From Fuscibacter oryzae (GTDB lineage: Bacteria > Pseudomonadota > Alphaproteobacteria > Rhodobacterales > Rhodobacteraceae), in the NCBI RefSeq assembly GCF_016765795.1, contig NZ_JAESVP010000002.1, forward strand, positions 1-64,000: a DNA stretch of 64,000 nt, given 5' to 3'. Shown one piece after another: positions 8,553 through 16,578 of this stretch (within the stretch, counting starts at the first letter, position 1; every line of letters starts with the position of its first letter). The notes under the pieces are model-generated. The model had not been told where the DNA came from, did no database searches, and saw nothing but the letters and a program-made list of their open reading frames with translations. A program made the translations under genes and the position numbers.

Positions 8553-9332
8553 ATGGATCTGGGCATCAAGGGCAAGACGGCGCTGGTCACGGCCAGTTCC
8601 AAGGGCTTGGGGCGGGGCTGCGCCGAGGCGCTGGCCGCGGCAGGGGTGAACCTTGTCCTCAACGCCCGCGGGGCCGAGGCGCTGGAGACGACGGCGGCCG
8701 TGATCCGCGCCGCCCATGGCGTGCAGGTCACAACCGTCGCGGGCGACATAACCACCGAAAAGGGCCGCGCAAGGGTGCTGGCCGCCGCCGCAGGCGCCGA
8801 CATTCTGGTGACCAACGCCGGTGGCCCGCCCCCCGGCCTGTGGAGCGACTGGAGCCGCGATGATTTCATCCGTGCGCTGGATGCCAATATGCTGACCCCC
8901 ATCGCGCTGATGCAGGCGCTGCTGCCGGGGATGATCGGGCGCAAGTGGGGGAGGGTGGTCAACATCACCAGCCAGTCGGTCAAAGGCCCCATCGCGCAAC
9001 TTGGCCTGTCCAATGCCGCGCGCGCCGGGCTGACCGGCTTTGTCGCGGGCACCTCGCGGCAGGTGGCCGAACATGGCGTGACGATCAACAACATGCTGCC
9101 CGGCATCCATGACACCGACCGCGCCACCGCGCTGGACAGTGGGGTGATCAAGGCCAAGGGCATCACCATGGATCAGGCCCGCGCCGAGCGCGCCGCCACC
9201 ATCCCCGCCCGCCGCTATGGCACTTCGGCGGAATTCGGCGCGATGTGCGCGTTTCTCTGCTCGGCCCATGCCGGGTTCATCGTGGGGCAGAACATCCTGC
9301 TGGACGGCGGCGCCACCAACGTCACGCTTTGA
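8553..9332 (+). CDS. SDR-family oxidoreductase with atypical catalytic residues
   Basis: A 259-residue short-chain dehydrogenase/reductase-fold protein. The NAD(P)-binding motif TASSKGLGRG (about 12-21) and the NAGG motif are present, as is the C-terminal LLDGG. The active site is unusual. After S140 the canonical Tyr-xxx-Lys is replaced by Ser153 and Arg157 (LSNAARAGL). A subgroup annotated as 3-oxoacyl-ACP-reductase-like SDRs shows this feature, so it may be a diverged enzyme or a binding protein rather than a working reductase. The start has a CAGGAGACGG ribosome site. A hairpin repeat follows the stop. Confidence 0.85.
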   Translation: MDLGIKGKTALVTASSKGLGRGCAEALAAAGVNLVLNARGAEALETTAAVIRAAHGVQVTTVAGDITTEKGRARVLAAAAGADILVTNAGGPPPGLWSDWSRDDFIRALDANMLTPIALMQALLPGMIGRKWGRVVNITSQSVKGPIAQLGLSNAARAGLTGFVAGTSRQVAEHGVTINNMLPGIHDTDRATALDSGVIKAKGITMDQARAERAATIPARRYGTSAEFGAMCAFLCSAHAGFIVGQNILLDGGATNVTL

Positions 9333-9361
9333 GGGCCGCGCCCTGCACCTTCCCCTTCTCT

Positions 9362-9400
9362 AAATATCCTCGGGGGGTGCGGGGGGGCGAAGCGCCCCCG
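9362..9400 (-). repeat. Dispersed hairpin + GATATTT intergenic element, copy 1
   Basis: On the minus strand: a G-run hairpin (GGGGGCG / CGCCCCC, loop of 3), then CACCCCCCGAGGATATTTA. Four related copies occur at 10601-10639, 19827-19880, 27759-27780 and 47265-47306. On the plus strand the hairpin could terminate the SDR transcript. Confidence 0.6.
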
Positions 9401-9465
9401 CTTCTTCGGCCAAACCCGCGCGTCCCGGCTTGAACGGCGCGCGTGGGCCTGCTAACCCAATCCCG

Positions 9466-10566
9466 ATGAATTCTGTCGGAAACCCTGCGCCAGCCCCGGC
9501 CCCGCGGCTTGAAATCCGCAACCTCACCCGGTCTTTCGCCGGGCGGGCGGTGGTGGATGATGTGTCTCTGACGGTGGCGGCGGGGCAGGTGACCTGCCTG
9601 TTGGGGCCATCGGGCTGCGGCAAATCCACCACCTTGCGGATGATCGCGGGGGTCGAAACCCCGGATTCGGGCCAGATCGTGATTGATGGCGCGCCGGTCT
9701 TTGCCAATGGGCTGGCCCTGCCGCCTGAACGGCGCGGCGTGGGCCTGATGTTTCAGGATTTCGCGCTGTTCCCCCATCTGACCGTTGCCGACAATATCGC
9801 CTTTGGCCTGACCGCTGCCCGAGAGGCCAAGGCCCGCCGGGTGGATGAGTTGCTGGAGCGGGTCAACCTGACCGGCTTTGGCCCCAAGCATCCCCATCAA
9901 CTTTCGGGCGGCGAGCAGCAGCGCGTCGCGCTGGCGCGCGCCCTTGCCCCGCGCCCCCGCGTCATGCTGATGGATGAACCGTTTTCCGGCCTTGATAACC
10001 GCCTGCGCGACGGCATCCGCGATGCCACGCTGGAGGTGCTGAAAGACGAAGGCGCTGCGGTTCTTCTGGTTACGCATGAACCTGATGAGGCGATGCGCAT
10101 GGCCGACGAGATCGCGCTGATGCGGGCCGGACGGGTGGTGCAGCAGGGCGCGCCCTATAACATCTACAACAATCCGGTGGACCGGGCGGCGGCGGCGTTT
10201 TTCAGCGATATCAACGTGATCCGCGCCGAATCGCGCGGGGCGCTGACCGTGACGCCTTTTGGTGAGTTCCTTACGCCGGGTCATGCCGATGGTGCGCCGG
10301 TTGAAATCGTGATCCGGCCGCAGCATCTGAAGATTGACTTTGACCGCGCCGGGCGCGGCCCCAATCCAACGCCGATGGATGGCACGCCCGCGCGCGGTAT
10401 CGTGCAACGCGCCCGCTTTTTGGGCCGCGAAAGCCTGGTCGAGTTCCGTATGGAGTTCGGCGGCCTGGTGCTGACGGCCTCTGTTCCCGGCGTCTTCTTG
10501 CCCAAGCCCGGCACTGCGCTGTGGTTGATGATCCGGCGCGACAGGTGTTTTGTCTTTCCGGCCTAG
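9466..10566 (+). CDS. ABC transporter ATP-binding protein (iron(III)/FbpC-like)
   Basis: A 366-residue ATPase subunit that would power uptake by a membrane permease. Visible motifs: Walker A GPSGCGKS (47-54), Q-loop LMFQDFALFPHLT (from about 94), signature LSGGEQQR (146-153), Walker B VMLMDEP (166-172) and the switch His in VTHEP. The C-terminal TOBE-like region (after about 240) is typical of the Fe3+/polyamine/sugar importer class; the YNNPVDRAAAAFF and NVIRA segments favour FbpC-type. The ATG at 9466 is preferred over an in-frame TTG 12 codons upstream. No permease or binding-protein gene is next to it, so it is an orphan ATPase here. Confidence 0.88.
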   Translation: MNSVGNPAPAPAPRLEIRNLTRSFAGRAVVDDVSLTVAAGQVTCLLGPSGCGKSTTLRMIAGVETPDSGQIVIDGAPVFANGLALPPERRGVGLMFQDFALFPHLTVADNIAFGLTAAREAKARRVDELLERVNLTGFGPKHPHQLSGGEQQRVALARALAPRPRVMLMDEPFSGLDNRLRDGIRDATLEVLKDEGAAVLLVTHEPDEAMRMADEIALMRAGRVVQQGAPYNIYNNPVDRAAAAFFSDINVIRAESRGALTVTPFGEFLTPGHADGAPVEIVIRPQHLKIDFDRAGRGPNPTPMDGTPARGIVQRARFLGRESLVEFRMEFGGLVLTASVPGVFLPKPGTALWLMIRRDRCFVFPA

Positions 10567-10600
10567 GGCTTGGCGTCTGACCGTCGGAAGCGGGAGGGCA

Positions 10601-10639
10601 CACCCCCGCACGCCGTGTGATATTTATGCCAGTATGAAA
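10601..10639 (+). repeat. Dispersed hairpin + GATATTT intergenic element, copy 2
   Basis: CACCCCCGCACGCCGTGTGATATTTATGCCAGTATGAA lies between the convergent ABC ATPase and WYL regulator genes. The tail GATATTTATGCCAGTATGAA differs at only two bases from the tail of the copy at 19827-19880. Confidence 0.55.
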
Positions 10640-10641
10640 GC

Positions 10642-11304
10642 CTAGCGGTCTTTCCAGTCCGCCAGCCGTTTTCCGGCCTCGACCGGAAATGTCTCGCCGG
10701 TCGCGATCAACCCGACGATCCGGTCCAGCCGGTAGGTCTGAAAATCGCCCCGCGCCTCGCACCAGGCCAAGAGAACCCAGGTCTTGCCACGCCGTTCGGT
10801 TTTCAGCGGGCGGATGTCCTGATGGCTTTCGCGGCCAAGCGCGTCGATATGGCTGACTGACAGGCGTTCACGCGCCTTTATGGCGGCGCGGATCAGCGGC
10901 AGGTGCGGCGTGGCGCGGGTTTGCGGATGGGGGCGCGGTGCGAACAGGCCCTGCGGATCGGCTTGCGCCGGGGCAGGGGTGACGGCGGCGATCTTGGCCG
11001 CCAGATTGCGCGCGGCCTGTGCCAGATCGGCGTCCGTCGCCTCTGCCACCAGCGCCAGACCTGCGCGCAAGGCATCAAGCTCGCGGCCGTTCAGCATCAG
11101 GGGTGGCAAGGTGGTAGGCGCACGCAGGATGTAGCCCACGCCGCGCTCTCCTTCCAACGGCAGGCCCGAGGCCATCAGCGTGCCCATGTCGCGCCAGATG
11201 GTGCGGACCGACACGCCCAACCGCACTGCCAGTTCGGCGGCACGGTGCAGCCGCCCGTCGCGCAGGATCTCCATCGCGTCATAAAGGCGGTCGGTGCGGG
11301 GCAT
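10642..11304 (-). CDS. YafY-type transcriptional regulator (HTH + WYL domain)
   Basis: A 220-residue DNA-binding regulator. Residues about 1-55 form a winged HTH (DAMEILRDGRLHRAAELAVRLGVSVRTIWRDM). The C-terminal part (about 130-215) is a WYL-type sensor domain: LSVSHIDALGRESHQDIRPL, then WVLLAWCEARGDFQTYRLDRI. Here the usual W-Y-L is partly changed, but the fold signature is clear. A near-perfect inverted repeat (CTGACAGATAGCTGTCAG) begins 14 bases before its start codon and is probably its own operator. It is divergent from tatA, so the repeat might also touch tat expression. The ligand is unknown. Confidence 0.85.
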   Translation of the reverse strand: MPRTDRLYDAMEILRDGRLHRAAELAVRLGVSVRTIWRDMGTLMASGLPLEGERGVGYILRAPTTLPPLMLNGRELDALRAGLALVAEATDADLAQAARNLAAKIAAVTPAPAQADPQGLFAPRPHPQTRATPHLPLIRAAIKARERLSVSHIDALGRESHQDIRPLKTERRGKTWVLLAWCEARGDFQTYRLDRIVGLIATGETFPVEAGKRLADWKDR

Positions 11305-11317
11305 GGTGCATGACTTA

Positions 11318-11335
11318 CTGACAGATAGCTGTCAG
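11318..11335. promoter_or_regulatory. Putative operator of the WYL regulator
   Basis: CTGACAG-ATAG-CTGTCAG is a perfect 7-bp inverted repeat with a 4-bp centre in the divergent region between the regulator (start 11304) and tatA (start 11424). Its position and symmetry fit an autoregulatory binding site. Assignment to this regulator is inference. Confidence 0.6.
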
Positions 11336-11423
11336 CTAGCACCGTTTCCGGCTCTGGGAAAGGCTGTTGTCCGCCGGGTTATGGGCCTAGTCTGGTGTAA
11401 ACCCCTATTCAGGAAACACCGTC

Positions 11424-11639
11424 ATGCACCTCAGCCCCATGCACCTGCTTATCGTTGCCATTGTCGTTCTGGTCCTGTTCGGACGCGGCAAGGTTTCGTC
11501 CCTGATGGGAGAGTTCGGCAAAGGCATCACCGCCTTCAAGAAGGGCGTCGCCGAGGGTAAGGAAGAGCTGGAGAAAGAAGCCAGCACCCAGCCGCGCGAC
11601 GTGACCCCCCCGACCGAAGCGGGCAAGGACAAGGTCTGA
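11424..11639 (+). CDS. tatA: Sec-independent protein translocase subunit TatA
   Basis: A 71-residue inner-membrane protein that forms the translocation pore of the twin-arginine system. It has a single N-terminal membrane helix ([15 protein letters not shown]), the conserved [16 protein letters not shown] hinge and amphipathic helix, and a charged tail. An AGGAAA ribosome site precedes the ATG. First gene of tatABC; tatB begins 27 bases downstream. Confidence 0.95.
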   Translation: MHLSPMHLLIVAIVVLVLFGRGKVSSLMGEFGKGITAFKKGVAEGKEELEKEASTQPRDVTPPTEAGKDKV

Positions 11640-11666
11640 TCCGGCAGAAATCCGCGGGTAGGCGCG

Positions 11667-12302
11667 ATGTTCGGGGATATCGGCTGGGCCGAGATGCTGT
11701 TGATCGGCATCGTCGCCCTTATCGTCATCGGGCCGCAGGATCTGCCCGACATGTTCCGCCAGATTGGCCGGTTCACCGCCAAGCTGCGGCAGATGTCGCG
11801 CGAGTTTTCCCGCGCGATGGAGCAGGCGGCCAATGAATCGGGCGTCAAGGACGTGGCGCGCGATGTGACAAACCTGACCAGCCCCAAAAGCATGGGGCTG
11901 GATGCGGTGAAAACCGCCGCCGACCGCTTTGAAAAGTGGGATCCGCTGAAGAACGCGGCCACGCCGACCAAACCGATCACGGCACAGACCATCAAGGGGC
12001 CGACACCGCCCGAAGGGTCGATTGCGGCACCTCCGGCGCCGGCAGCCCCTGTTGTGCCCTCGGTGCCGGTCGGCCCGGCAACCCAGGCCGAATATGACAA
12101 GAAGGCTGCCAAGGCCGCCATTCTGCGCGACACCACCGCGCGGCTGAAGGCGATTGATGCGGGCGAAGCCGCAGCCGCAGCCCCTGCACCCAAGACGCGT
12201 GCGCCCCGCAAGAAGGCCGAACCCGCCGTTGTCATCACCGCCGAAGCCGCGCCCGAGAAAAAGCCCCGCGCCCCGCGTAAAAAGAAGGCTGACACCGAAT
12301 GA
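11667..12302 (+). CDS. tatB: Sec-independent protein translocase subunit TatB
   Basis: A 211-residue inner-membrane protein that, with TatC, recognises twin-arginine signal peptides. The membrane helix includes the [19 protein letters not shown] segment, whose Glu and conserved GP mark TatB. An amphipathic helix follows ([22 protein letters not shown]), then a long Pro/Ala/Lys-rich tail from about residue 110, longer than in E. coli but usual for this order. Its stop overlaps the tatC start (ATGA). Confidence 0.94.
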   Translation: MFGDIGWAEMLLIGIVALIVIGPQDLPDMFRQIGRFTAKLRQMSREFSRAMEQAANESGVKDVARDVTNLTSPKSMGLDAVKTAADRFEKWDPLKNAATPTKPITAQTIKGPTPPEGSIAAPPAPAAPVVPSVPVGPATQAEYDKKAAKAAILRDTTARLKAIDAGEAAAAAPAPKTRAPRKKAEPAVVITAEAAPEKKPRAPRKKKADTE

Positions 12303-13168
12303 CCAACGCAGCCGACCCGATCGAGGAAAGCGCGGCACCGCTGATCGAACACCTCAAAGAGCTGCGCACCCGGCTGCTGGTTTCCATAGGGGCCTTTGCG
12401 GTGGCCTGCTGTCTTGGCTATCTCTTGTGGAAGGATGTCTTTCACATCCTGTCGCTGCCGATGTGCCATGCTATGTCGGAATTCGGGCAAAAGTGCCAGT
12501 TCCTGCTGATCAAGCTGCAAGAAGGCTTTTCGGTTGCAATCAAGATCTCGGTCTGGGCGGGCTTTGCCATGTCTTTCCCGGTGATCGGGCTGCAATTGTG
12601 GCGGTTTGTGGCGCCGGGGCTGTATAAATCGGAAAAGCAGGCCTTCCTGCCCTTCATGATCGCTTCGCCGGTCATGTTCATCGCGGGGGCGGCCTTTGCC
12701 TATTATCTGATCCTGCCGGGTGCCTTCCATTTCTTCCTGTCCTATCAACAGGACTTTGCGTCGGCGATGAACAACGAACTGCCCGCCGCCGACACCAAGG
12801 GCGCGTTCGAAGCGCTGCCCAGCGGTGTGATCTATCAAGGGTCGGTCGAAAGTTTCCTGTCGCTGACGATGAACTTTGTGCTGGCCTTTGGACTGTGCTT
12901 CCAACTGCCGGTTCTGCTGACGCTTATGGGCAAGGCCGGGCTGATTTCGGCCAAGGGGATGCGGTCCACCCGCAAATATGCGGTGGTGGCCATCTTGTCG
13001 TTGGCCGCCGTGGTTACCCCACCCGATGTTCTTAGCCAGTTGATCATGTTCTTTGCCGTCTATCCCTTGTATGAAGCCTCGATCTGGCTGGTCGCCCGGT
13101 TCGAGCGTCAGCGTGAGGCGCAGATGCGCGCCGATGGCACCTGGGTTGATGACGAAGAGGACGAATGA
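12299..13168 (+). CDS. tatC: Sec-independent protein translocase subunit TatC
   Basis: A 289-residue six-helix inner-membrane protein, the core receptor for twin-arginine signal peptides. It has the family opening [19 protein letters not shown], the conserved [17 protein letters not shown] loop, and the ending segment [22 protein letters not shown]. The start overlaps the tatB stop, and its stop overlaps the next gene's start (ATGA), so three genes are translationally coupled. The acidic tail DDEEDE is at the cytoplasmic end. Confidence 0.96.
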   Translation: MTNAADPIEESAAPLIEHLKELRTRLLVSIGAFAVACCLGYLLWKDVFHILSLPMCHAMSEFGQKCQFLLIKLQEGFSVAIKISVWAGFAMSFPVIGLQLWRFVAPGLYKSEKQAFLPFMIASPVMFIAGAAFAYYLILPGAFHFFLSYQQDFASAMNNELPAADTKGAFEALPSGVIYQGSVESFLSLTMNFVLAFGLCFQLPVLLTLMGKAGLISAKGMRSTRKYAVVAILSLAAVVTPPDVLSQLIMFFAVYPLYEASIWLVARFERQREAQMRADGTWVDDEEDE

Positions 13169-14001
13169 CTGACCCCTTGATACGCATTGCCGAGGCGCTG
13201 GAGCGGTTGGCCCCAGCGCCTTTGGCCGCACCCGATTTCACCGCCGCCGCCTTTGCCTGGCACACCGGGCCAGACCGTCTGGAACCTGTGGCTCGTGTGG
13301 CGCGCGTGGATATTGGCCTGTTGATCGGGGTGGACCGGTCGCGCGATACGCTGCTGGCCAACACCCGCCATTTCGCCGCCGGTCTGCCTGCGAACAACGC
13401 GCTCTTGTGGGGCGCGCGGGGCATGGGAAAATCGTCACTGGTCAAGGCGGTGCATGCCCAGATCCGGGCCGAGGGGCATGACCTGAAAATCGTGGAACTA
13501 AGCCGCGAAGACCTGCCTTCGGTGCAGCGCCTGCTTGCTGTCTTGCGTGGCAGCGACAAGCGGTTTTTGCTGTTTTGCGATGACCTGTCGTTCAGCCATG
13601 ACGATCAGCATTACAAAAGCCTGAAGGCGGTGCTGGATGGCGGGATTGAGGGGCGGCCCGAGAATGTCCTTCTCTACGCCACCTCGAATCGCCGCCACCT
13701 GATGCCGCGCGACATGATTGAAAACGAACGCTCCACCGCGATCAGCCCCGGCGAAGCGGTGGAGGAAAAGGTCTCGCTTTCCGACCGTTTCGGGCTGTGG
13801 CTGGGCTTTCATCCGTGTAGTCAGGATGAATATCTTGACATGATCCGCGGCTATTGTGCGTCATATCATGTGCCGGTGGCCGAGGATGAGATGCGCGCCG
13901 AGGCCATTGAATGGCAGGCGACGCGCGGGTCCCGTTCGGGGCGCGTCGCGTGGCAATTCTTCTGCGACCTGGCGGCGCGGAAGGGTGTTCGCGTCGGCTG
14001 A
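13165..14001 (+). CDS. DUF815-family P-loop ATPase
   Basis: A 278-residue soluble ATPase of unknown role (DUF815). Walker A is [10 protein letters not shown] (around residue 91), Walker B is [10 protein letters not shown], and a sensor-like stretch [11 protein letters not shown] follows; this arrangement is AAA+-like. The ending [15 protein letters not shown] is typical of the family. The gene overlaps tatC by 4 bp, so it is co-translated with the Tat translocase. Whether it helps Tat export or is merely a passenger cannot be decided from sequence. Confidence 0.85.
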   Translation: MTDPLIRIAEALERLAPAPLAAPDFTAAAFAWHTGPDRLEPVARVARVDIGLLIGVDRSRDTLLANTRHFAAGLPANNALLWGARGMGKSSLVKAVHAQIRAEGHDLKIVELSREDLPSVQRLLAVLRGSDKRFLLFCDDLSFSHDDQHYKSLKAVLDGGIEGRPENVLLYATSNRRHLMPRDMIENERSTAISPGEAVEEKVSLSDRFGLWLGFHPCSQDEYLDMIRGYCASYHVPVAEDEMRAEAIEWQATRGSRSGRVAWQFFCDLAARKGVRVG

Positions 14002-14042
14002 CCGCCTGATTTTTCTTGACGGGCCAAAGGCCCGAGGACCCC

Positions 14043-15314
14043 ATGATTACTGAAGTTCTGATCGTCGTTGTGCTGATTGTCGTCAACGGTGTGCTGGCCT
14101 TGTCTGAACTGGCCATCGTTTCGGCCCGGCCCGCCCGGCTGAAACCGCTGGAGGGCAAAAGCCGTGGTGCCGCCGCTGCCCTGCGGTTGGGCGAAAATCC
14201 GGGGCGGTTCCTCTCTACGGTACAGATCGGTATCACGCTGGTCGGTGTTCTGTCGGGTGCCTTTTCCGGGGCCACGCTGGGCAACCGGCTGGCGCAGTTT
14301 CTGGCGTCAAAAGGGGTGGATGCCGACTGGGCCTCTACCCTTGGCGTCGGCAGCGTGGTGGTACTGATCACCTATGTCTCATTGATCGTGGGCGAACTGG
14401 TGCCCAAGCAGCTTGCCCTGCGCAACCCCGAAGGGCTGGCGATCCGCATGGCGCCTGCGATGGTCGTGCTGTCCAAGGTGGCGGCCCCTGTGGTGTGGTT
14501 TCTGGACCGTTCCGGCAGGCTGGTCTTGTGGCTGATGGGCCAGCGTGAGGACAATTCGAACCGCGTGACCGAGGAAGAGGTGCATACCATCCTGTCCGAG
14601 GCACATGAGGGCGGCGTGATCGAAACCGAGGAACGCGCGATGATATCGGGCGTGATGCGGTTTTCCGACCGCAGCGCCAAGGCCCTTATGACGCCGCGCC
14701 GCGATGTCGAGATGATCGACCTAGAGATGACCTCGGCCGAAGCCGTGGCCGCCCTGCGCCGCATTGGCCGCCCGCGCATTCCGGTACAGAACCGCGAGAC
14801 GGGCGAGGTTGTGGGCATCATCCGGCTGGCCGATGCCTTTGTGGCCGTCTCCAAGCGCGAGGCGCTGGACGTGAAGGCGCTCCTGCAAGATGTGCCGGTG
14901 GTCTCTGACCGGACCGACGCGCTGGATGTGCTGGATATCCTGAAGAAATCCGATGACTCGGTGGCGCTGGTCTATGATGAATACGGCCATTTCGAAGGGC
15001 TGATCACATCCGGCGACGTGCTGGAGGCGATTACCGGCGCGATGGACACCGGCGACGATGAGGAACCGGCGATGATCACCCGTGATGACGGTTCCATGCT
15101 GGTGGCGGGCTGGATGGCGGCGGATGAGTTCTGCGACCGCCTTGGCCTGTCGCGCGATCTGGCGGGCGATTATGATACGGTGGCGGGCCTTGTCCTGCAC
15201 CAAATGCGCCGCCTGCCTGGCCTTGGCGAAAGCTTCACTGTGGCGGGCCACCGGTTTGAGGTGATCGATCTTGACGGCTTGCGGATCGACAAGGTGCTTG
15301 TCTCGGCAGTTTAG
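14043..15314 (+). CDS. CNNM/CorC-HlyC family membrane protein (hemolysin-like)
   Basis: A 423-residue protein with an N-terminal DUF21/CNNM membrane domain (helices at about 1-20, 55-80, 90-120 and 125-145), then a CBS pair (about 200-325: MTPRRDVEMIDLE and LLQDVPVVSDRTDALDVL) and a C-terminal CorC_HlyC domain (DDGSMLVAGWMAADEFC to the end). Family members are linked to magnesium/cobalt efflux or resistance; older hemolysin labels are misleading. The ATG at 14043 with GAGGACCCC before it is preferred over an upstream TTG. It follows the tatABC-DUF815 run by 41 bp. Confidence 0.9.
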   Translation: MITEVLIVVVLIVVNGVLALSELAIVSARPARLKPLEGKSRGAAAALRLGENPGRFLSTVQIGITLVGVLSGAFSGATLGNRLAQFLASKGVDADWASTLGVGSVVVLITYVSLIVGELVPKQLALRNPEGLAIRMAPAMVVLSKVAAPVVWFLDRSGRLVLWLMGQREDNSNRVTEEEVHTILSEAHEGGVIETEERAMISGVMRFSDRSAKALMTPRRDVEMIDLEMTSAEAVAALRRIGRPRIPVQNRETGEVVGIIRLADAFVAVSKREALDVKALLQDVPVVSDRTDALDVLDILKKSDDSVALVYDEYGHFEGLITSGDVLEAITGAMDTGDDEEPAMITRDDGSMLVAGWMAADEFCDRLGLSRDLAGDYDTVAGLVLHQMRRLPGLGESFTVAGHRFEVIDLDGLRIDKVLVSAV

Positions 15315-15365
15315 GTCACACTGCCCCTTGCACCCCATGGGCCGGGCAGTGTAAGCCCGCGCCGG

Positions 15366-15441
15366 GGGCGGTTAGCTCAGTTGGTAGAGCGTCTCGTTTA
15401 CACCGAGAATGTCGGGGGTTCGAGTCCCTCACCGCCCACCA
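15366..15441 (+). tRNA. tRNA-Val (anticodon TAC)
   Basis: A 76-base cloverleaf: acceptor stem GGGCGGT/ACCGCCC, D-arm with TAGCTCAGTTGGTAGAGC, anticodon stem TCTCG/CGAGA around the loop TTTACAC (anticodon TAC, Val), T-arm GTTCGAGTC, discriminator A and an encoded CCA. Confidence 0.97.
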
Positions 15442-15775
15442 TTCCCCTTTTTGCGATGCACAGCACAAGCGGCGACAGTCAGCAGGGTGCCGCCTGCGCC
15501 CTTTGGCCAGCCCCGTTTGGTCGTTTTCAGATGCAAGTTTTGTCGTGGATGAGCGGCCTGCCGTGATTCGTTTCCATGCTGGAAACAGCGCGTCGCGCTG
15601 TATCCGCTGGGTTGATCTGGACAATCCAAGATTGTGGCTGGGCAAGATTGATTCTTCGTCAAGATGCAAAATTTGGGCAAAAATAAGGCCGCGCTTGATC
15701 GGTAATGCGGCGACCCGCATAGTCCTTCACAAGGGTGTGTAATGTATGCGCCATATAGGGAAGAGAGGTTTGACA
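15442..15775 (+). other. Intergenic region between tRNA-Val and the VPLPA-CTERM gene
   Basis: 334 bp with no convincing gene on either strand. The stretch from about 15655 to 15690 is AT-richer (ATGCAAAATTTGGGCAAAAA) and could contribute to the promoter of the downstream gene. An AGAGAGG ribosome site lies before its ATG at 15776. Confidence 0.5.
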
Positions 15776-16423
15776 ATGAAATATTCCAAACTTGCTACTG
15801 CTTTGGCGCTGTCGGTTGCGATGGGTGCCGGGATCAATTCTGTAAGCGCCGCCACGATCGACACGACGATCAAATTTGACGCACCGGTGACGGCTCCGTT
15901 GAACCTGGTCGAAGATTCGCCGGGCATCGTCAATGACAGTAAATGCACCAGCCCGCTCGGCTCGTCGGCACCCTGCCTGAAGGTGAACACCGTTGGCGCC
16001 GCAGTCCTGTCGATTGCTGCCCCGCTGACCTTTTCTATCAGCTCTTTCTGGTTCGAGCTGAATGGCAAGGGGGATGACATGCTTGTGACGACAAGCAAGG
16101 GTGTTCTGTCTCTGCTTGAAAGCGTCTATGGTCACAACAATGACGGCGCTGTTTACGATACCAGCGCGTTGGCAGCCTTCCAGGACATCACCTACATTTC
16201 CTTCATCATGTCTTGCCCGCCGGGAGAGGACAAGAAGGACAAGAAAGTCAAAGATGATGGCCCTGCCTGTGCGGGAACCGGCCTCGTTGACAACATCAAG
16301 CTCTCCTATGACGACGGCAAGCCGGATGATCCGTCGCCGGTTCCGGTTCCTGCTGCGGGCCTGATGCTGGTCGGTGCGCTGGGTGGTCTGACCGCCTTGC
16401 GTCGTCGCAAGACCGCTGCCTGA
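15776..16423 (+). CDS. VPLPA-CTERM sorting-domain exported protein
   Basis: A 215-residue exported protein. It has an N-terminal signal peptide (KLATALALSVAMGAGINSVSA), a mature beta-rich body with two cysteine-bearing segments (SKCTSPLGSSAPC and SCPPGEDKKDKK...PAC), and a C-terminal sorting signal: VPVPAAG, then a membrane helix and an Arg cluster (RRRK). This VPLPA/PEP-CTERM arrangement is processed by an exosortase (XrtD-like in Rhodobacterales) and usually goes with extracellular polysaccharide. No exosortase lies in the window. The lysine/aspartate stretch in the middle is unusual. The function of the body is unknown. Confidence 0.8.
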   Translation: MKYSKLATALALSVAMGAGINSVSAATIDTTIKFDAPVTAPLNLVEDSPGIVNDSKCTSPLGSSAPCLKVNTVGAAVLSIAAPLTFSISSFWFELNGKGDDMLVTTSKGVLSLLESVYGHNNDGAVYDTSALAAFQDITYISFIMSCPPGEDKKDKKVKDDGPACAGTGLVDNIKLSYDDGKPDDPSPVPVPAAGLMLVGALGGLTALRRRKTAA

Positions 16424-16446
16424 TCCAGATAGTTACATGATATTTG

Positions 16447-16474
16447 CAGGCGGTCCCACGGGGCCGCCTGTTTT
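16447..16474 (+). terminator. Rho-independent terminator
   Basis: CAGGCGG and CCGCCTG pair around a 10-base loop and are followed by TTTTCATT, 23 bases after the stop of the VPLPA-CTERM gene. Confidence 0.8.
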
Positions 16475-16578
16475 CATTCTCGCATGTCGCTTGCCCCTAC
16501 CGCACGGGTCTTGTGCATCCATGCCGGTTGCTTCCTGCGCCAAAGACCCCATCCTAGGGGAAACCAAAGGAGGCCGCG

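Noticed and set aside
11405-13231. Minus-strand reading frame of about 608 codons opposite tatABC
   Set aside because: Antisense to three clear tat genes; composition is low-complexity and shadow-like.
15442-15775. Reading frames near 15503-15742 after tRNA-Val
   Set aside because: Short, no ribosome site, no family resemblance; treated as non-coding upstream region.
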